A stretch of DNA of 64,000 bases, taken from an uncultured Porphyromonadaceae bacterium. GTDB lineage: Bacteria > Bacteroidota > Bacteroidia > Bacteroidales > Muribaculaceae. The translations under genes and the position numbers were made by a program. Every line of letters begins with the position of its first letter. Position 1 is the stretch's first letter. Below the pieces are notes generated by a model, which ran no database searches, was not told the DNA's origin, and was given only the letters and a program-made list of their open reading frames with translations. Location: NCBI GenBank assembly GCA_900541835.1, contig UQLL01000001.1:185192-249191 (forward strand). The letters run 5' to 3'. This document shows, in pieces, positions 31,621 to 39,746 of the stretch.

Positions 31621-32154
31621 TCAGAGGTCGAGCAGCCCGGTGGGAATGTTCATGACGATGGTTCCTGCATCAGGGTCGTAGCTCTCTATGAGCTCGTCGG
31701 CCACCGGCACGAGCACGATGCGGGAATCGGGCAGCGACACCTCGAAGAGGGGATTATCCTCGGACGAGAGGTTGACACCGGTTATGGTGCCCACTTCATC
31801 TCCGTCGGTGTCGGAGAGGTTGTAGCCTATGAAGTCGGCGGCATACATTCCCTCGCCCTCATCGCCTATCCATTCGGCCACAAGCGCGGCGTCGGCCTGC
31901 ACCTCACGGTTGACGAACACGCGGGCCTGTTCCTCGGTGTCGACGCCCCGGAGCTTGAGCAGGGAGGTCGTGGCCCCCTTGGGACGCACAGACTCCACAC
32001 GGAAGGGCGTGGGAATGCCCTCCATGTCGACTATAACCCACGGGTTGGCGACCAGGAACTCGTCGTCAACTTCCAGCTGGGCGTTCAGCTCCCCGCGCAG
32101 GGCGTGAGTACGCTGGAAACGGCCTATGGCTTGCAGGCGTTCGGGTAGTATCAT
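31621..32154 (-). CDS. rimM: 16S rRNA-processing/ribosome maturation factor RimM
   Basis: A 177-residue RimM. The N-terminal domain shows LQAIGRFQRTHALRGELNA and the C-terminal PRC-like barrel ends NPLFEVSLPDSRIVLVPVAD, then ESYDPDAGTIVMNIPTGLLDL. RimM assists maturation of the 30S head by binding protein S19. Divergent from the ElaA-type gene, with a TAACTTTG box 4 bases before its ATG. Confidence 0.92.
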   Translation of the reverse strand: MILPERLQAIGRFQRTHALRGELNAQLEVDDEFLVANPWVIVDMEGIPTPFRVESVRPKGATTSLLKLRGVDTEEQARVFVNREVQADAALVAEWIGDEGEGMYAADFIGYNLSDTDGDEVGTITGVNLSSEDNPLFEVSLPDSRIVLVPVADELIESYDPDAGTIVMNIPTGLLDL

Positions 32155-32158
32155 GGTG

Positions 32159-32187
32159 CAAAGTTACAAAAATTTTCACTAATTTTG
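32159..32187. promoter_or_regulatory. Divergent -7 boxes for rimM and the ElaA-type gene
   Basis: Minus-strand TAACTTTG (32159-32166) is 4 bases from the rimM ATG. Plus-strand TAATTTTG (32180-32187) is 7 bases from the acetyltransferase ATG. The two boxes are only 13 bases apart, so simultaneous occupation by two polymerases looks impossible. Confidence 0.55.
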
Positions 32188-32194
32188 CGCCCGT

Positions 32195-32644
32195 ATGGAA
32201 GAGAAGATTCAAGTACTTGAGTTCAGAGAACTGACGGTGCCGCAGTTATACGACGTGCTTCACCTGCGCGCCAAGGTGTTCGTGGAGGAACAGGGATGCC
32301 CCTACCTCGACCCCGACTATATTGACCAGAAAAGCCTGCACTGCCTGCTCTACGAGGCCGGCGAGCTGGTAGCCTACGCCCGCGTCATCCCTGCCGGGGC
32401 GCAACACGACGATGTCAGCATCGGCCGTGTCGTCACCTCCCGCCAGGGCAAGGGATACGGCTACCGCATCTTCTCCAAGGCCATGGACCTGGCGGTAAAC
32501 CGCTTCGGTGCCCGTCGCATAGAGATAACCTCTCAGGCCTGGATACGGCGCTTCTACGAGTATTTCGGCTTCCGGGCCACCTCCGAAGAGTTCATGATGG
32601 AGTTCCGCCCGCACATCACCATGCTATGGGAGAAGAAAGACTAA
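32195..32644 (+). CDS. ElaA-type GNAT N-acetyltransferase
   Basis: A 149-residue GNAT. The opening LHLRAKVFVEEQGCPYLDPD and the acetyl-CoA loop RQGKGYGYRIFSKAM (about residues 85-100) match the ElaA family. Substrate unknown. Its stop overlaps the convergent AraC gene's stop by 4 bases. Confidence 0.88.
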   Translation: MEEKIQVLEFRELTVPQLYDVLHLRAKVFVEEQGCPYLDPDYIDQKSLHCLLYEAGELVAYARVIPAGAQHDDVSIGRVVTSRQGKGYGYRIFSKAMDLAVNRFGARRIEITSQAWIRRFYEYFGFRATSEEFMMEFRPHITMLWEKKD

Positions 32645-33468
32645 TTGCGGTACTTTGAAGGAGAGACGCCGAGCTTAGCCTGCACGTAGCGGCTGAAGTA
32701 GGCCGACGACGAGAAGTGGAGCATGTCCGTGATCTCAGCCAGTGTCAGCTCGGGATTGCGCAATAGCCGCGCAATCTCCAAGGTGGTGTACCGATTGATC
32801 CAGAAGTTGGCCGAGTGTCCGCTCACTTTCTTGCATATTTCCGACAGATACTTGGGAGTCACGCACAGCTCGGCGGCATAGTATGACACCTCGCGGTGCT
32901 CGCGATACCGGCCGTCGTCGAGCATGCGGAAAAAGCCGTTGATGATTCGGGCGTTCTGGTTGGAGACGGATTGCCAGTTGTGCTGGTAGGCGTGGAAGCT
33001 GAACAGGTCGAGTATCATCAGCTGCACCGCACAGCGCAGACTCTCTTCATAGAAGCGATAACAGGTCGCCTCCAGGCGCCACTCCAGCAGGTCCATATCC
33101 TCTGTTATCACCTCCTGCTCACATTCGGTGAGGCACATGACGGGATTAAGGAAAAGCGCCAGCGAACCTCGAGTGCCGTAGTTGAGGTTGGGCGTGGCCT
33201 TCTCGCAGAAAGAATCTTCAATGTACACTGTCCGCACCTTGAAATCCTCGGATGTAGTCAGATTATCGATATTGGCAGGACGGTGCGCCACCAGCAAGTC
33301 ACCCTGACTGAGGGTGAAGTCATTACCGTTGTATGAGAACGTAGCCGAGCCTTCGACACAGAGGGCATGCGCCACGAATTTTTCGAGACCGCGGGTGGAG
33401 GTGTCGCCGAGCCGGTCTGTGAAGACTATGCTCGGGCTTTGCGGTTGGTCTGTTTCTGATTTCGACAT
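32641..33468 (-). CDS. AraC-family transcriptional regulator
   Basis: A 275-residue regulator. The N-terminal cupin-like sensory half contains ATFSYNGNDFTLSQGDLLV. The C-terminal two helix-turn-helix repeats read AAELCVTPKYLSEICKKVSG, then ITDMLHFSSSAYFSRYVQAK and GVSPSKYR, the AraC signature. Target genes are not apparent: it is convergent with the ElaA-type gene and has no obvious operon partner. Confidence 0.92.
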   Translation of the reverse strand: MSKSETDQPQSPSIVFTDRLGDTSTRGLEKFVAHALCVEGSATFSYNGNDFTLSQGDLLVAHRPANIDNLTTSEDFKVRTVYIEDSFCEKATPNLNYGTRGSLALFLNPVMCLTECEQEVITEDMDLLEWRLEATCYRFYEESLRCAVQLMILDLFSFHAYQHNWQSVSNQNARIINGFFRMLDDGRYREHREVSYYAAELCVTPKYLSEICKKVSGHSANFWINRYTTLEIARLLRNPELTLAEITDMLHFSSSAYFSRYVQAKLGVSPSKYRN

Positions 33469-33633
33469 TTGCAGATAAACGCCGACTTTTCAGTGGATAT
33501 TATCAATATCGGAATTATGGGAAAACATTTCGGAAATATTGACACACCAGGGATGGGTAGTGGCAGTCGGCGAGAATAATTTTGCTGTCAGCAAAGGGGC
33601 TTGCGAAAATACGTAATGAACGTTGGAGTCTTT

Positions 33634-33846
33634 TCAGGTGTGCCTGCGCTTTGACACGCAACAATCCCGGTCCGCCTGGCGGAGCCTGCCAGTCGGACAG
33701 CCGCAGCCTCCGCACGGGCATCCGGCACACTCCTGATTCCGATGGCCGCTAAGGCGCCGGCGCCGGATGCTCTTTACTATTATCCAGGCGGCAATGAGCG
33801 CGAAGAAGAGGCCCACGAGGATATACTGCACTATGGGACTGCTCAT
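33634..33846 (-). CDS. FeoB-associated Cys-rich membrane peptide
   Basis: A 70-residue protein: one N-terminal membrane helix (about residues 5-24, IVQYILVGLFFALIAAWIIV), a basic stretch, then a dense Cys cluster (CAGCPCGGCGCPTG). This is the layout of the small FeoB-associated Cys-rich proteins, usually found beside ferrous iron transporter genes. No feoB is in the window. Its ATG overlaps the topB stop by 4 bases. Confidence 0.7.
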   Translation of the reverse strand: MSSPIVQYILVGLFFALIAAWIIVKSIRRRRLSGHRNQECAGCPCGGCGCPTGRLRQADRDCCVSKRRHT

Positions 33847-35735
33847 TTCTTATCGGAGTTTTTGTCAGTCCGTGGCTTAGACTTTGCCTTTGTCTTGGTA
33901 GTCTTCCCCTTGCCTTCGGGCTTTTCATCGCCCTTGGGGACTTCGGCCTTGATGCGCCGGTTGGAGTTGTCGCTGAGCACGGCGTAAGTGATCTGGGTGA
34001 CGAGCTGCTTGATTTCGGCGATGAAGTCCTCGGGCTTGTAGTCTCCGCGTTCTATCATGCGCAGCTTGCACTCCCACTGGCCGGTGAGCCTGGCGCTCTT
34101 TAGCAGCTCCTCCTTGATGAGGCCGATGACATCTATGCCCGCCCGGGTGGCACGCAGGCTCTTGCGCTCGCGGACGATGTAGCCGCGCTTGAACAGTGTC
34201 TCTATGATTGCGGCGCGAGTGGAGGGACGCCCGATACCGTTGGCCTTGAGGGCCTCGCGCAGCTCCTCGTCGTCAACCTGACTGCCGGCCGTCTCCATGG
34301 CCTTCAGCAGAGTGCCCTCGGTGTAGTACTTGGGGGGCTGGCTGGTCTTCTTGCCCAGGAATGGTTCCTGCGGTCCCGACTCCCCTACCGCGAAGACTGG
34401 CAGCGTGGCCTCGTCGGGCTTCTCCTTTTCCCTTGTCTCTGCCTGCTCCTCCTGGCGGAAGACGTTCTTCCAGCCCTGGTCGATGACCACGCGCCCGGTG
34501 GTCTTGAACTGCACTCCGTCCACGTCTGCAAGCACGTTGGTCTGCTCGAAGCGGAAGTCGGGATAGAAGGCGGCGATGAAGCGCCTGGCCACGAGGTCGT
34601 ATACTTTCTGTTCCTCGTCAGTGAGCGCTCCGGGCCGCTGGCCGGTGGGGATGATGGCATGGTGGTCGGTGACCTTGCTGTTGTCGAAGACTTTGGTGCT
34701 CTTGCGCAGGGGCTCTCCGCGCAGTGGCTGCAGCAGCGCCTGGTAGGGGGTCATGGAGTTGAGAATCTGGCCGCACTTCTTGTATACGTCGAGGGTGAGG
34801 TATGTGGTGTCGACGCGAGGATAGGTGGTCAGCTTCTTCTCATACAGGCTCTGGATGGTCCTGAGGGTGAGGTCGGCGCTGTAGCCGTATTTTTTGTTGG
34901 CCTCTACCTGCAGGCTGGTGAGGTCGAAGAGACGCGGAGGTGCCTCGTTGCCTTTCTTCTTGCTGACATCGTTGATGTGCAGCAGCTTACCTGCGAGGGT
35001 CTCAAGCCGTTCGCGAGCCTTTTCCTCGGTCTCGAATGGCTTCAGTGTCGATGTGAACACCACGTCGCGGTACTTGGTCTTGATTTCCCAGGTGTCCTTT
35101 GGCACGAACTCCTCGATTTCTTTCTGCCGGTTTACAATCAGCGCGAGGGTGGGCGTCTGCACCCGGCCGATGGATAGTATCTGGCGGTCCAGTCCGTACT
35201 TGAGGGTGTAGAGGCGGGTGGCGTTGATGCCGAGCACCCAGTCGCCGATGGCCCGGCACAGGCCCGCTATATATAAGGTGTGGTATTTCTCCTGGGGCTC
35301 GAGGTGCTGGAAGCCCTCGCGGATGGACTCGTCGGTCAGGGAGGAGATCCACAGGCGCCGCACGGGCTTGTCGCACCCGGCCTTCTGGTAGACCCAGCGC
35401 TGGATGAGCTCGCCCTCCTGGCCGGCATCGCCGCAGTTGATGACCTCGTCGGCATGGGCTATGAGCGACTCGATTACCTTGAACTGACGATGTACGTTCT
35501 CCTGGTCGATGAGCTTGATCCCGAAGCGAGGCGGAATCATCGGCAGGGCGCCGAGGCGCCAGGATTTCCAGAAGTCGGTATAGTCGGCCGGCTCCTTGAG
35601 GGTACAGAGGTGGCCGTATGTCCACGTCACGCAGTAGCCATTACCCTCGTAATAGCCGCTTTGGGGTGTGTTGGCGCCGAGGATCTTGGCGATATCCCTG
35701 GCTACGCTTGGTTTCTCGGTAACGCAGACCTTCAA
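33843..35735 (-). CDS. topB: DNA topoisomerase III
   Basis: A 630-residue type IA topoisomerase. It has the Toprim start VTEKPSVARDIAKILGA, CGDAGQEGELIQRWVY (metal-binding Asp/Glu), and the catalytic Tyr region SIGRVQTPTLALI followed by LTTYPRVDTTYLT (Tyr of TYPRxDxxYL). The 40-residue C-terminal tail is Lys-rich and poorly conserved. It relaxes supercoils and decatenates replication intermediates. A second topoisomerase I would be expected elsewhere. Confidence 0.95.
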   Translation of the reverse strand: MKVCVTEKPSVARDIAKILGANTPQSGYYEGNGYCVTWTYGHLCTLKEPADYTDFWKSWRLGALPMIPPRFGIKLIDQENVHRQFKVIESLIAHADEVINCGDAGQEGELIQRWVYQKAGCDKPVRRLWISSLTDESIREGFQHLEPQEKYHTLYIAGLCRAIGDWVLGINATRLYTLKYGLDRQILSIGRVQTPTLALIVNRQKEIEEFVPKDTWEIKTKYRDVVFTSTLKPFETEEKARERLETLAGKLLHINDVSKKKGNEAPPRLFDLTSLQVEANKKYGYSADLTLRTIQSLYEKKLTTYPRVDTTYLTLDVYKKCGQILNSMTPYQALLQPLRGEPLRKSTKVFDNSKVTDHHAIIPTGQRPGALTDEEQKVYDLVARRFIAAFYPDFRFEQTNVLADVDGVQFKTTGRVVIDQGWKNVFRQEEQAETREKEKPDEATLPVFAVGESGPQEPFLGKKTSQPPKYYTEGTLLKAMETAGSQVDDEELREALKANGIGRPSTRAAIIETLFKRGYIVRERKSLRATRAGIDVIGLIKEELLKSARLTGQWECKLRMIERGDYKPEDFIAEIKQLVTQITYAVLSDNSNRRIKAEVPKGDEKPEGKGKTTKTKAKSKPRTDKNSDKK

Positions 35736-35761
35736 CTTAATTTGAATCAGTAATTAGGATC

Positions 35762-35828
35762 GGTAATTGCAGTCCTCGTGTGCATGAGGTGCCATTACTC
35801 TGCAATTGCCACCGAGCTGAAGCTCGGT
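35762..35828. repeat. Compound palindromic repeat (family B)
   Basis: An 11-bp arm pair (GGTAATTGCAG at 35762, CTGCAATTGCC at 35800, one mismatch) followed at once by ACCGAGCT-GA-AGCTCGGT (35811-35828), a perfect 8-bp hairpin. The second part recurs at 56809-56825, truncated by one base pair. Located between topB and mazG. Confidence 0.7.
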
Positions 35829-35837
35829 GCGCGTCTC

Positions 35838-36626
35838 TCAGTCCCGGGCTTTCGTCTTGGCCTCTTCCCAGATGGCGTCCATCTCAGCCAACGACATCTC
35901 CTTGAGGCTGCGGCCCATTTCCTTGGCCTTGCCTTCGAGGTAGTTGAAGCGTGAGATGAACTTGCGGTTGGTGCGCTCCAGGGCATTCTCGGGATTCACG
36001 CCATAGAGTCTGGCGGCGTTGACGAGCGAGAAGAAGAGGTCACCGAACTCGGCCTCGACGTCGTCCTTGTGGCCGGCCTTGATCTCGGACTCAGTCTCGC
36101 CTATCTCCTCCTTCACTTTCTCCCACACCTGCTCGGGACGCTCCCAGTCGAAGCCTACGTGTGCCACTTTCTCCTGGATGCGGTTGGCCTTGATGAGGGC
36201 GGGCAGGGCGCGGGGCACTCCGGCGAGCACGGTCTTGTTGCCGTCCTTCTCCTTGAGCTTGAGTCGCTCCCAGTTCTGCGACACGGTCTCTGCATCGTCG
36301 GCCTTGACCTCGCCGAAGACGTGCGGGTGCCGGAACACGAGCTTGTCGCTGAGGGCGTTGCAGACGTCGGCGATGTCGAAAGTCCCCTTCTCACTGCCGA
36401 TCTTGGAGTAGAAAGCCACGTGCAACAACACGTCGCCCAGCTCCTTGCATATGGACTTCTGGTCGTCGGCCATGAGGGCGTCGGCCAGCTCGAACACCTC
36501 TTCTATGGTATTGGGACGCAACGACTCGTTGGTCTGCTTGCGGTCCCAGGGACATTTCACGCGCAGTTCGTCGAGGATGTCGAGCATCCGCTCGAAAGCG
36601 GCGAGCTGTTCCTTTCTGCTATTCAT
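35838..36626 (-). CDS. mazG: MazG nucleoside triphosphate pyrophosphohydrolase
   Basis: A 262-residue MazG. The first domain opens RVKCPWDRKQTNESL (the MazG signature) with EExxE-type metal ligands (TIEEVFELADAL and KELGDVLLHVAF). The second domain repeats this pattern (DDVEAEFGDLFFSLVN). The start at 36626 (MNSRKEQL) is preferred over 36671. It removes non-canonical or excess NTPs and is linked to stringent response in other bacteria. Downstream of mdh by about 190 bases. Confidence 0.93.
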   Translation of the reverse strand: MNSRKEQLAAFERMLDILDELRVKCPWDRKQTNESLRPNTIEEVFELADALMADDQKSICKELGDVLLHVAFYSKIGSEKGTFDIADVCNALSDKLVFRHPHVFGEVKADDAETVSQNWERLKLKEKDGNKTVLAGVPRALPALIKANRIQEKVAHVGFDWERPEQVWEKVKEEIGETESEIKAGHKDDVEAEFGDLFFSLVNAARLYGVNPENALERTNRKFISRFNYLEGKAKEMGRSLKEMSLAEMDAIWEEAKTKARD

Positions 36627-36815
36627 GAATTGTATTGAAAAGGAGGGTGTGCCGGTCATTCCCCGGCACACCCAATTTGTAACTTGAGGGTTTGCCTGAA
36701 AGGCTGCAGATGTGGTGCTTCGGGGTTCCGAGCAGGAGGGAGCATACTGAAGTATATGACCGACTGCGAGAGGGTCCCGAAGTGCCGCAGATGCGCCTTT
36801 ATGGCAGACCCGAAT

Positions 36816-37745
36816 TTAGCAAGGCAGAGCCTCGTTGGTCTTATGCACTGCGGCGGCGCTCTTGTCGAATGCGGCCTGCTCTTCGGCGGTGAGCTCGAGC
36901 TCCACGATCTTCTCGATGCCGTTGCGGCCGAGTATGCAGGGAACGCCGATGCAGAGGTCCTTGTGGCCATACTCGCCTTCGAGCAGGGCGGAGCAGGGAA
37001 TCATTGCCTTCTGGTCGTGGAGTACGGCCTCTACGACCTCGGCTGCGGCTGCGCCGGGAGCGTACCAGGCGCTGGTGCCAAGGAGCTTGGTGAGGGTTGC
37101 GCCACCCACCATGGTGTCGGCAGCCACCTTGTCGAGCTGTTCAGCGCTGATGTACTTGGTCACGGGTACGCCGCGCCAGGCTGCGAAGCGCTTCATCGGA
37201 ATCATGGTGGTGTCGCCGTGGCCGCCGATCACGAAGCCCTCTACCTCGTTGGGGTTAGCGCCCAGGGCCTGGCTGAGATAGTACTTGAAGCGGCTGGAGT
37301 CCAGTGCGCCGCCCATGCCGATGATGCGGTTCTTGGGCAGGCCGGAGATCCTGTGGATGAGGTAGGTCATGGTGTCCATGGGGTTGGACACGCAGACGAT
37401 GACGGCGTTGGGGCTGGCCTTGAGCACGCTCTCGGTGACCTGCTTGACGATGCCGGCGTTTACGCCTATGAGCTCCTCGCGGGTCATGCCGGGCTTGCGG
37501 GGGATGCCGGAGGTGATCACCACCACGTCGCTGTTGGCGGTAGCGGCGTAGTCGTTGGTGACGCCCTTGATGCAGGTGTTCATGTCCAGCAGGTTCGCTG
37601 TCTGCATCATATCCATTGCCTTGCCTTCGCTCACGCCTTCCTTGATGTCGATCATCACGACCTCGTCGGCGATGCCGCGAACGGCGATTACGTTAGCTGC
37701 CGTGGCGCCCACGTTGCCGGCGCCTACCACTGTAACTTTTGACAT
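36816..37745 (-). CDS. mdh: Malate dehydrogenase
   Basis: A 309-residue NAD-dependent malate/lactate dehydrogenase family enzyme. The NAD loop is VTVVGAGNVGATAANV (residues 4-19). TSGIPRKPGMTREELI carries the substrate-binding Arg that marks malate dehydrogenases. The catalytic His lies in VIGGHGDTTMIP. In Bacteroidales it reduces oxaloacetate to malate on the way to succinate and propionate, which fits the methylmalonyl-CoA operon at 51.8 kb. It has its own promoter at 37829-37858. Confidence 0.95.
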   Translation of the reverse strand: MSKVTVVGAGNVGATAANVIAVRGIADEVVMIDIKEGVSEGKAMDMMQTANLLDMNTCIKGVTNDYAATANSDVVVITSGIPRKPGMTREELIGVNAGIVKQVTESVLKASPNAVIVCVSNPMDTMTYLIHRISGLPKNRIIGMGGALDSSRFKYYLSQALGANPNEVEGFVIGGHGDTTMIPMKRFAAWRGVPVTKYISAEQLDKVAADTMVGGATLTKLLGTSAWYAPGAAAAEVVEAVLHDQKAMIPCSALLEGEYGHKDLCIGVPCILGRNGIEKIVELELTAEEQAAFDKSAAAVHKTNEALPC

Positions 37746-37828
37746 TGCTCTGTCTACTTTTTGTGTGTTTCTTGGTTTACCTGTGTTGGCGGGATGCGGC
37801 GCTTTTCAGCCATGCCGCAATTCCGCCG

Positions 37829-37858
37829 CAAAGGTACTACTTTTTCCCGACATGGCAA
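37829..37858 (-). promoter_or_regulatory. Promoter of mdh
   Basis: Minus-strand TTG (37858-37856), 19 bases, TACCTTTG (37836-37829), a full consensus match. The predicted leader is about 80 bases. Confidence 0.7.
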
Positions 37859-37866
37859 GCGCCAAG

Positions 37867-38469
37867 CTACTCCAAAATACCTTTTCCCTGGCGCACTATC
37901 TCGGGATCGTCGCCGATGCAGTCGACTATGGTGGACGGCTCAGTGCCGCCGGTGCCGTTATCAATCATGAACTCCACGTGCGAGTCGGCCTCCTCGGCTA
38001 TCAGGTCAGGATTGACGAAATAGTCCTCGCTGTCGAACTCCACCGAGGTGGTGAGTATCGGAGCGTCGAGCGCCCCGGCAATCTGGCGGTCGAGCTCCAG
38101 GGCCGGGATGCGCACACCCACAATCTTGCGCCCCTTGAAAGCACGGGGAAGCGTGGAGGCGGCGCGGAAGAGGAAAGTGAACGGCCCCGGGGTGTTCTGC
38201 CTCAGCATTGCAAAGTCGCGGTTGTCGATGCGGGCATAACGCGCAGCCTGCGAGATGTCGGCACACACTATCGACAGGTTAGTTTTCTCCGGATTGATGT
38301 TCTTGAGCCGACACAAACGCTCTATGGCCTTGACGTCGAGCGCCGAACAGGCTACTGCGTAGAGAGTATCGGTAGGCCACACCATCAGTGCGCCCTGCTG
38401 CAATTCGCTGACTACCGAGGCCAGTTGCTTAGGGTTCAGAGCCTCGCTCCATGTCTTGTATATCCTCAT
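37867..38469 (-). CDS. YrdC/Sua5-family (YciO-like) protein
   Basis: A 200-residue YrdC-fold protein. ALMVWPTDTLYAVACSA (residues 29-45) is the signature strand and loop, followed by KTNLSIVCADI and TPGPFTFLFRA. Members bind ATP and make threonylcarbamoyl-AMP for tRNA t6A, but short YciO-like paralogs without the Sua5 domain are not all active in that step. It stands between mdh and mtnN, on the opposite strand from mtnN. Confidence 0.88.
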   Translation of the reverse strand: MRIYKTWSEALNPKQLASVVSELQQGALMVWPTDTLYAVACSALDVKAIERLCRLKNINPEKTNLSIVCADISQAARYARIDNRDFAMLRQNTPGPFTFLFRAASTLPRAFKGRKIVGVRIPALELDRQIAGALDAPILTTSVEFDSEDYFVNPDLIAEEADSHVEFMIDNGTGGTEPSTIVDCIGDDPEIVRQGKGILE

Positions 38470-38534
38470 AAAAAGTCCTTGTCGGCGCGAAATTACGAAA
38501 AAATTTTGTAATTTCGCGGACTAATTGAGATTAA

Positions 38535-39221
38535 ATGAAGATTGGAATCATAGTGGCGATGGGCAAGGAGCTCCAGCTCCTGCTGCCGTTGCTCGAGAAC
38601 AGGACCGAGGCGCAGGCCGAGGGCCGCACGTATTACACGGGCCAAATCGGCGGTAACGACATCTTCCTGCTGCAGTGCGGCATAGGCAAAGTCAACGCCG
38701 CCCTCAGCACCGACATGCTGGTGCGCCTGTGCCGCCCCGACCTGGTGGTGAACTCCGGAGTGGCCGGCGGAGCGGACGCGTCGATGCACGTGCTCGACCT
38801 GCTCGTGGCCGACACTGTGGCCTATCACGACGTCTGGTGCGGCCCCGGCACCGAATGGGGTGCCGCCTCCGGCTGCGACACCCTCATGACATGCTCTCCC
38901 GCCGTGCTCGAAGAGGCACGCAAGGTGCTCGCAGGCAACCCGCACTTCCGCGAGGGACTCATCTGCTCTGGCGACATCTTCGTGTCGAAAGCCGAGGAGG
39001 TTGCCGCCATCAAGAGACATTTCCCGCAGGCCCTGGCCGTGGACATGGAGTCGGGAGCCGTGGCTCAAGTCTGCTCCATGCACAGCATCCCCTTCAGCAT
39101 AATCCGCGTGGTCAGCGACACCCCCGGGCAGGCCGAGAACATCTCCCAGTACGAGAACTTCTGGACCGACGCGCCCCGGGAGACCTTCTCCGCCCTCGTT
39201 AGCATCCTCTCCAACCTCTGA
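38535..39221 (+). CDS. mtnN: 5'-methylthioadenosine/S-adenosylhomocysteine nucleosidase
   Basis: A 228-residue MTA/SAH nucleosidase, removing adenine from SAH or MTA. It shows GIIVAMGKELQLLLP (catalytic Glu12-type position shifted to Glu in GKEL), VNSGVAGGAD, AVDMESGAVAQV (ribose-binding Glu) and VVSDTPG (catalytic Asp). It feeds S-ribosylhomocysteine to LuxS, which is encoded 45 bases downstream, so the two probably form one pathway operon. Confidence 0.93.
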   Translation: MKIGIIVAMGKELQLLLPLLENRTEAQAEGRTYYTGQIGGNDIFLLQCGIGKVNAALSTDMLVRLCRPDLVVNSGVAGGADASMHVLDLLVADTVAYHDVWCGPGTEWGAASGCDTLMTCSPAVLEEARKVLAGNPHFREGLICSGDIFVSKAEEVAAIKRHFPQALAVDMESGAVAQVCSMHSIPFSIIRVVSDTPGQAENISQYENFWTDAPRETFSALVSILSNL

Positions 39222-39229
39222 CATCCATC

Positions 39230-39250
39230 GGACGCACGAGCCGTGCGTCC
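39230..39250. repeat. REP-like palindrome, family A (GGACGCACG)
   Basis: GGACGCACG and CGTGCGTCC flank AGC between mtnN and luxS. It may reduce but not abolish read-through, since the gap is only 45 bases. A relative of the 4973-5018 element. Confidence 0.7.
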
Positions 39251-39266
39251 CTGCAATTCTCAACAA

Positions 39267-39746
39267 ATGGAAAAGATCGCAAGCTTCCGCATAAACCACC
39301 TCACCCTGATGCCGGGCATCTACGAGAGCCGCATAGACGATTTCGGCAACGGCCAGGTGGCCACCACGTTCGACATCCGCATGACGGCCCCGAACCGCCA
39401 GCCGGCCCTCAGCATCGGCGCCCTGCACGCCATGGAGCACATCGTGGCCACCTGGCTGCGCAACCATCCCCGGTGGCGCGACCGCATCGTATACTGGGGC
39501 CCCATGGGCTGCTGCACCGGCAACTACCTCATTGTCAAAGGCCACCCGCAGCCTGATGAGATCCGCACGCTGATGGCCGACGCCATGTTCGCCATCACCA
39601 GCTGGGAAGGCGACGTGCCCGGCGCCTCGCCCCGCGACTGCGGCAACTACCTGCTCATGTCGCTCCCGGAGGCAAGGATGGCCGCCGAGGCATACCTCAA
39701 GGTGCTCCGCGACCCGCAGTGCCCGCTTAAATATCCCATGGAATGA
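39267..39746 (+). CDS. luxS: S-ribosylhomocysteine lyase LuxS
   Basis: A 159-residue LuxS, cleaving S-ribosylhomocysteine to homocysteine and DPD, the precursor of autoinducer-2. The metal ligands are His54 and His58 in LHAMEHIVA plus the Cys of RDCGNY, and the catalytic Cys82 is in MGCCTGNY. The start at 39267 (MEKIASFRI) follows the Bacteroidetes pattern. Its stop overlaps the start of the membrane transporter gene by 4 bases (ATGA). Confidence 0.95.
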   Translation: MEKIASFRINHLTLMPGIYESRIDDFGNGQVATTFDIRMTAPNRQPALSIGALHAMEHIVATWLRNHPRWRDRIVYWGPMGCCTGNYLIVKGHPQPDEIRTLMADAMFAITSWEGDVPGASPRDCGNYLLMSLPEARMAAEAYLKVLRDPQCPLKYPME

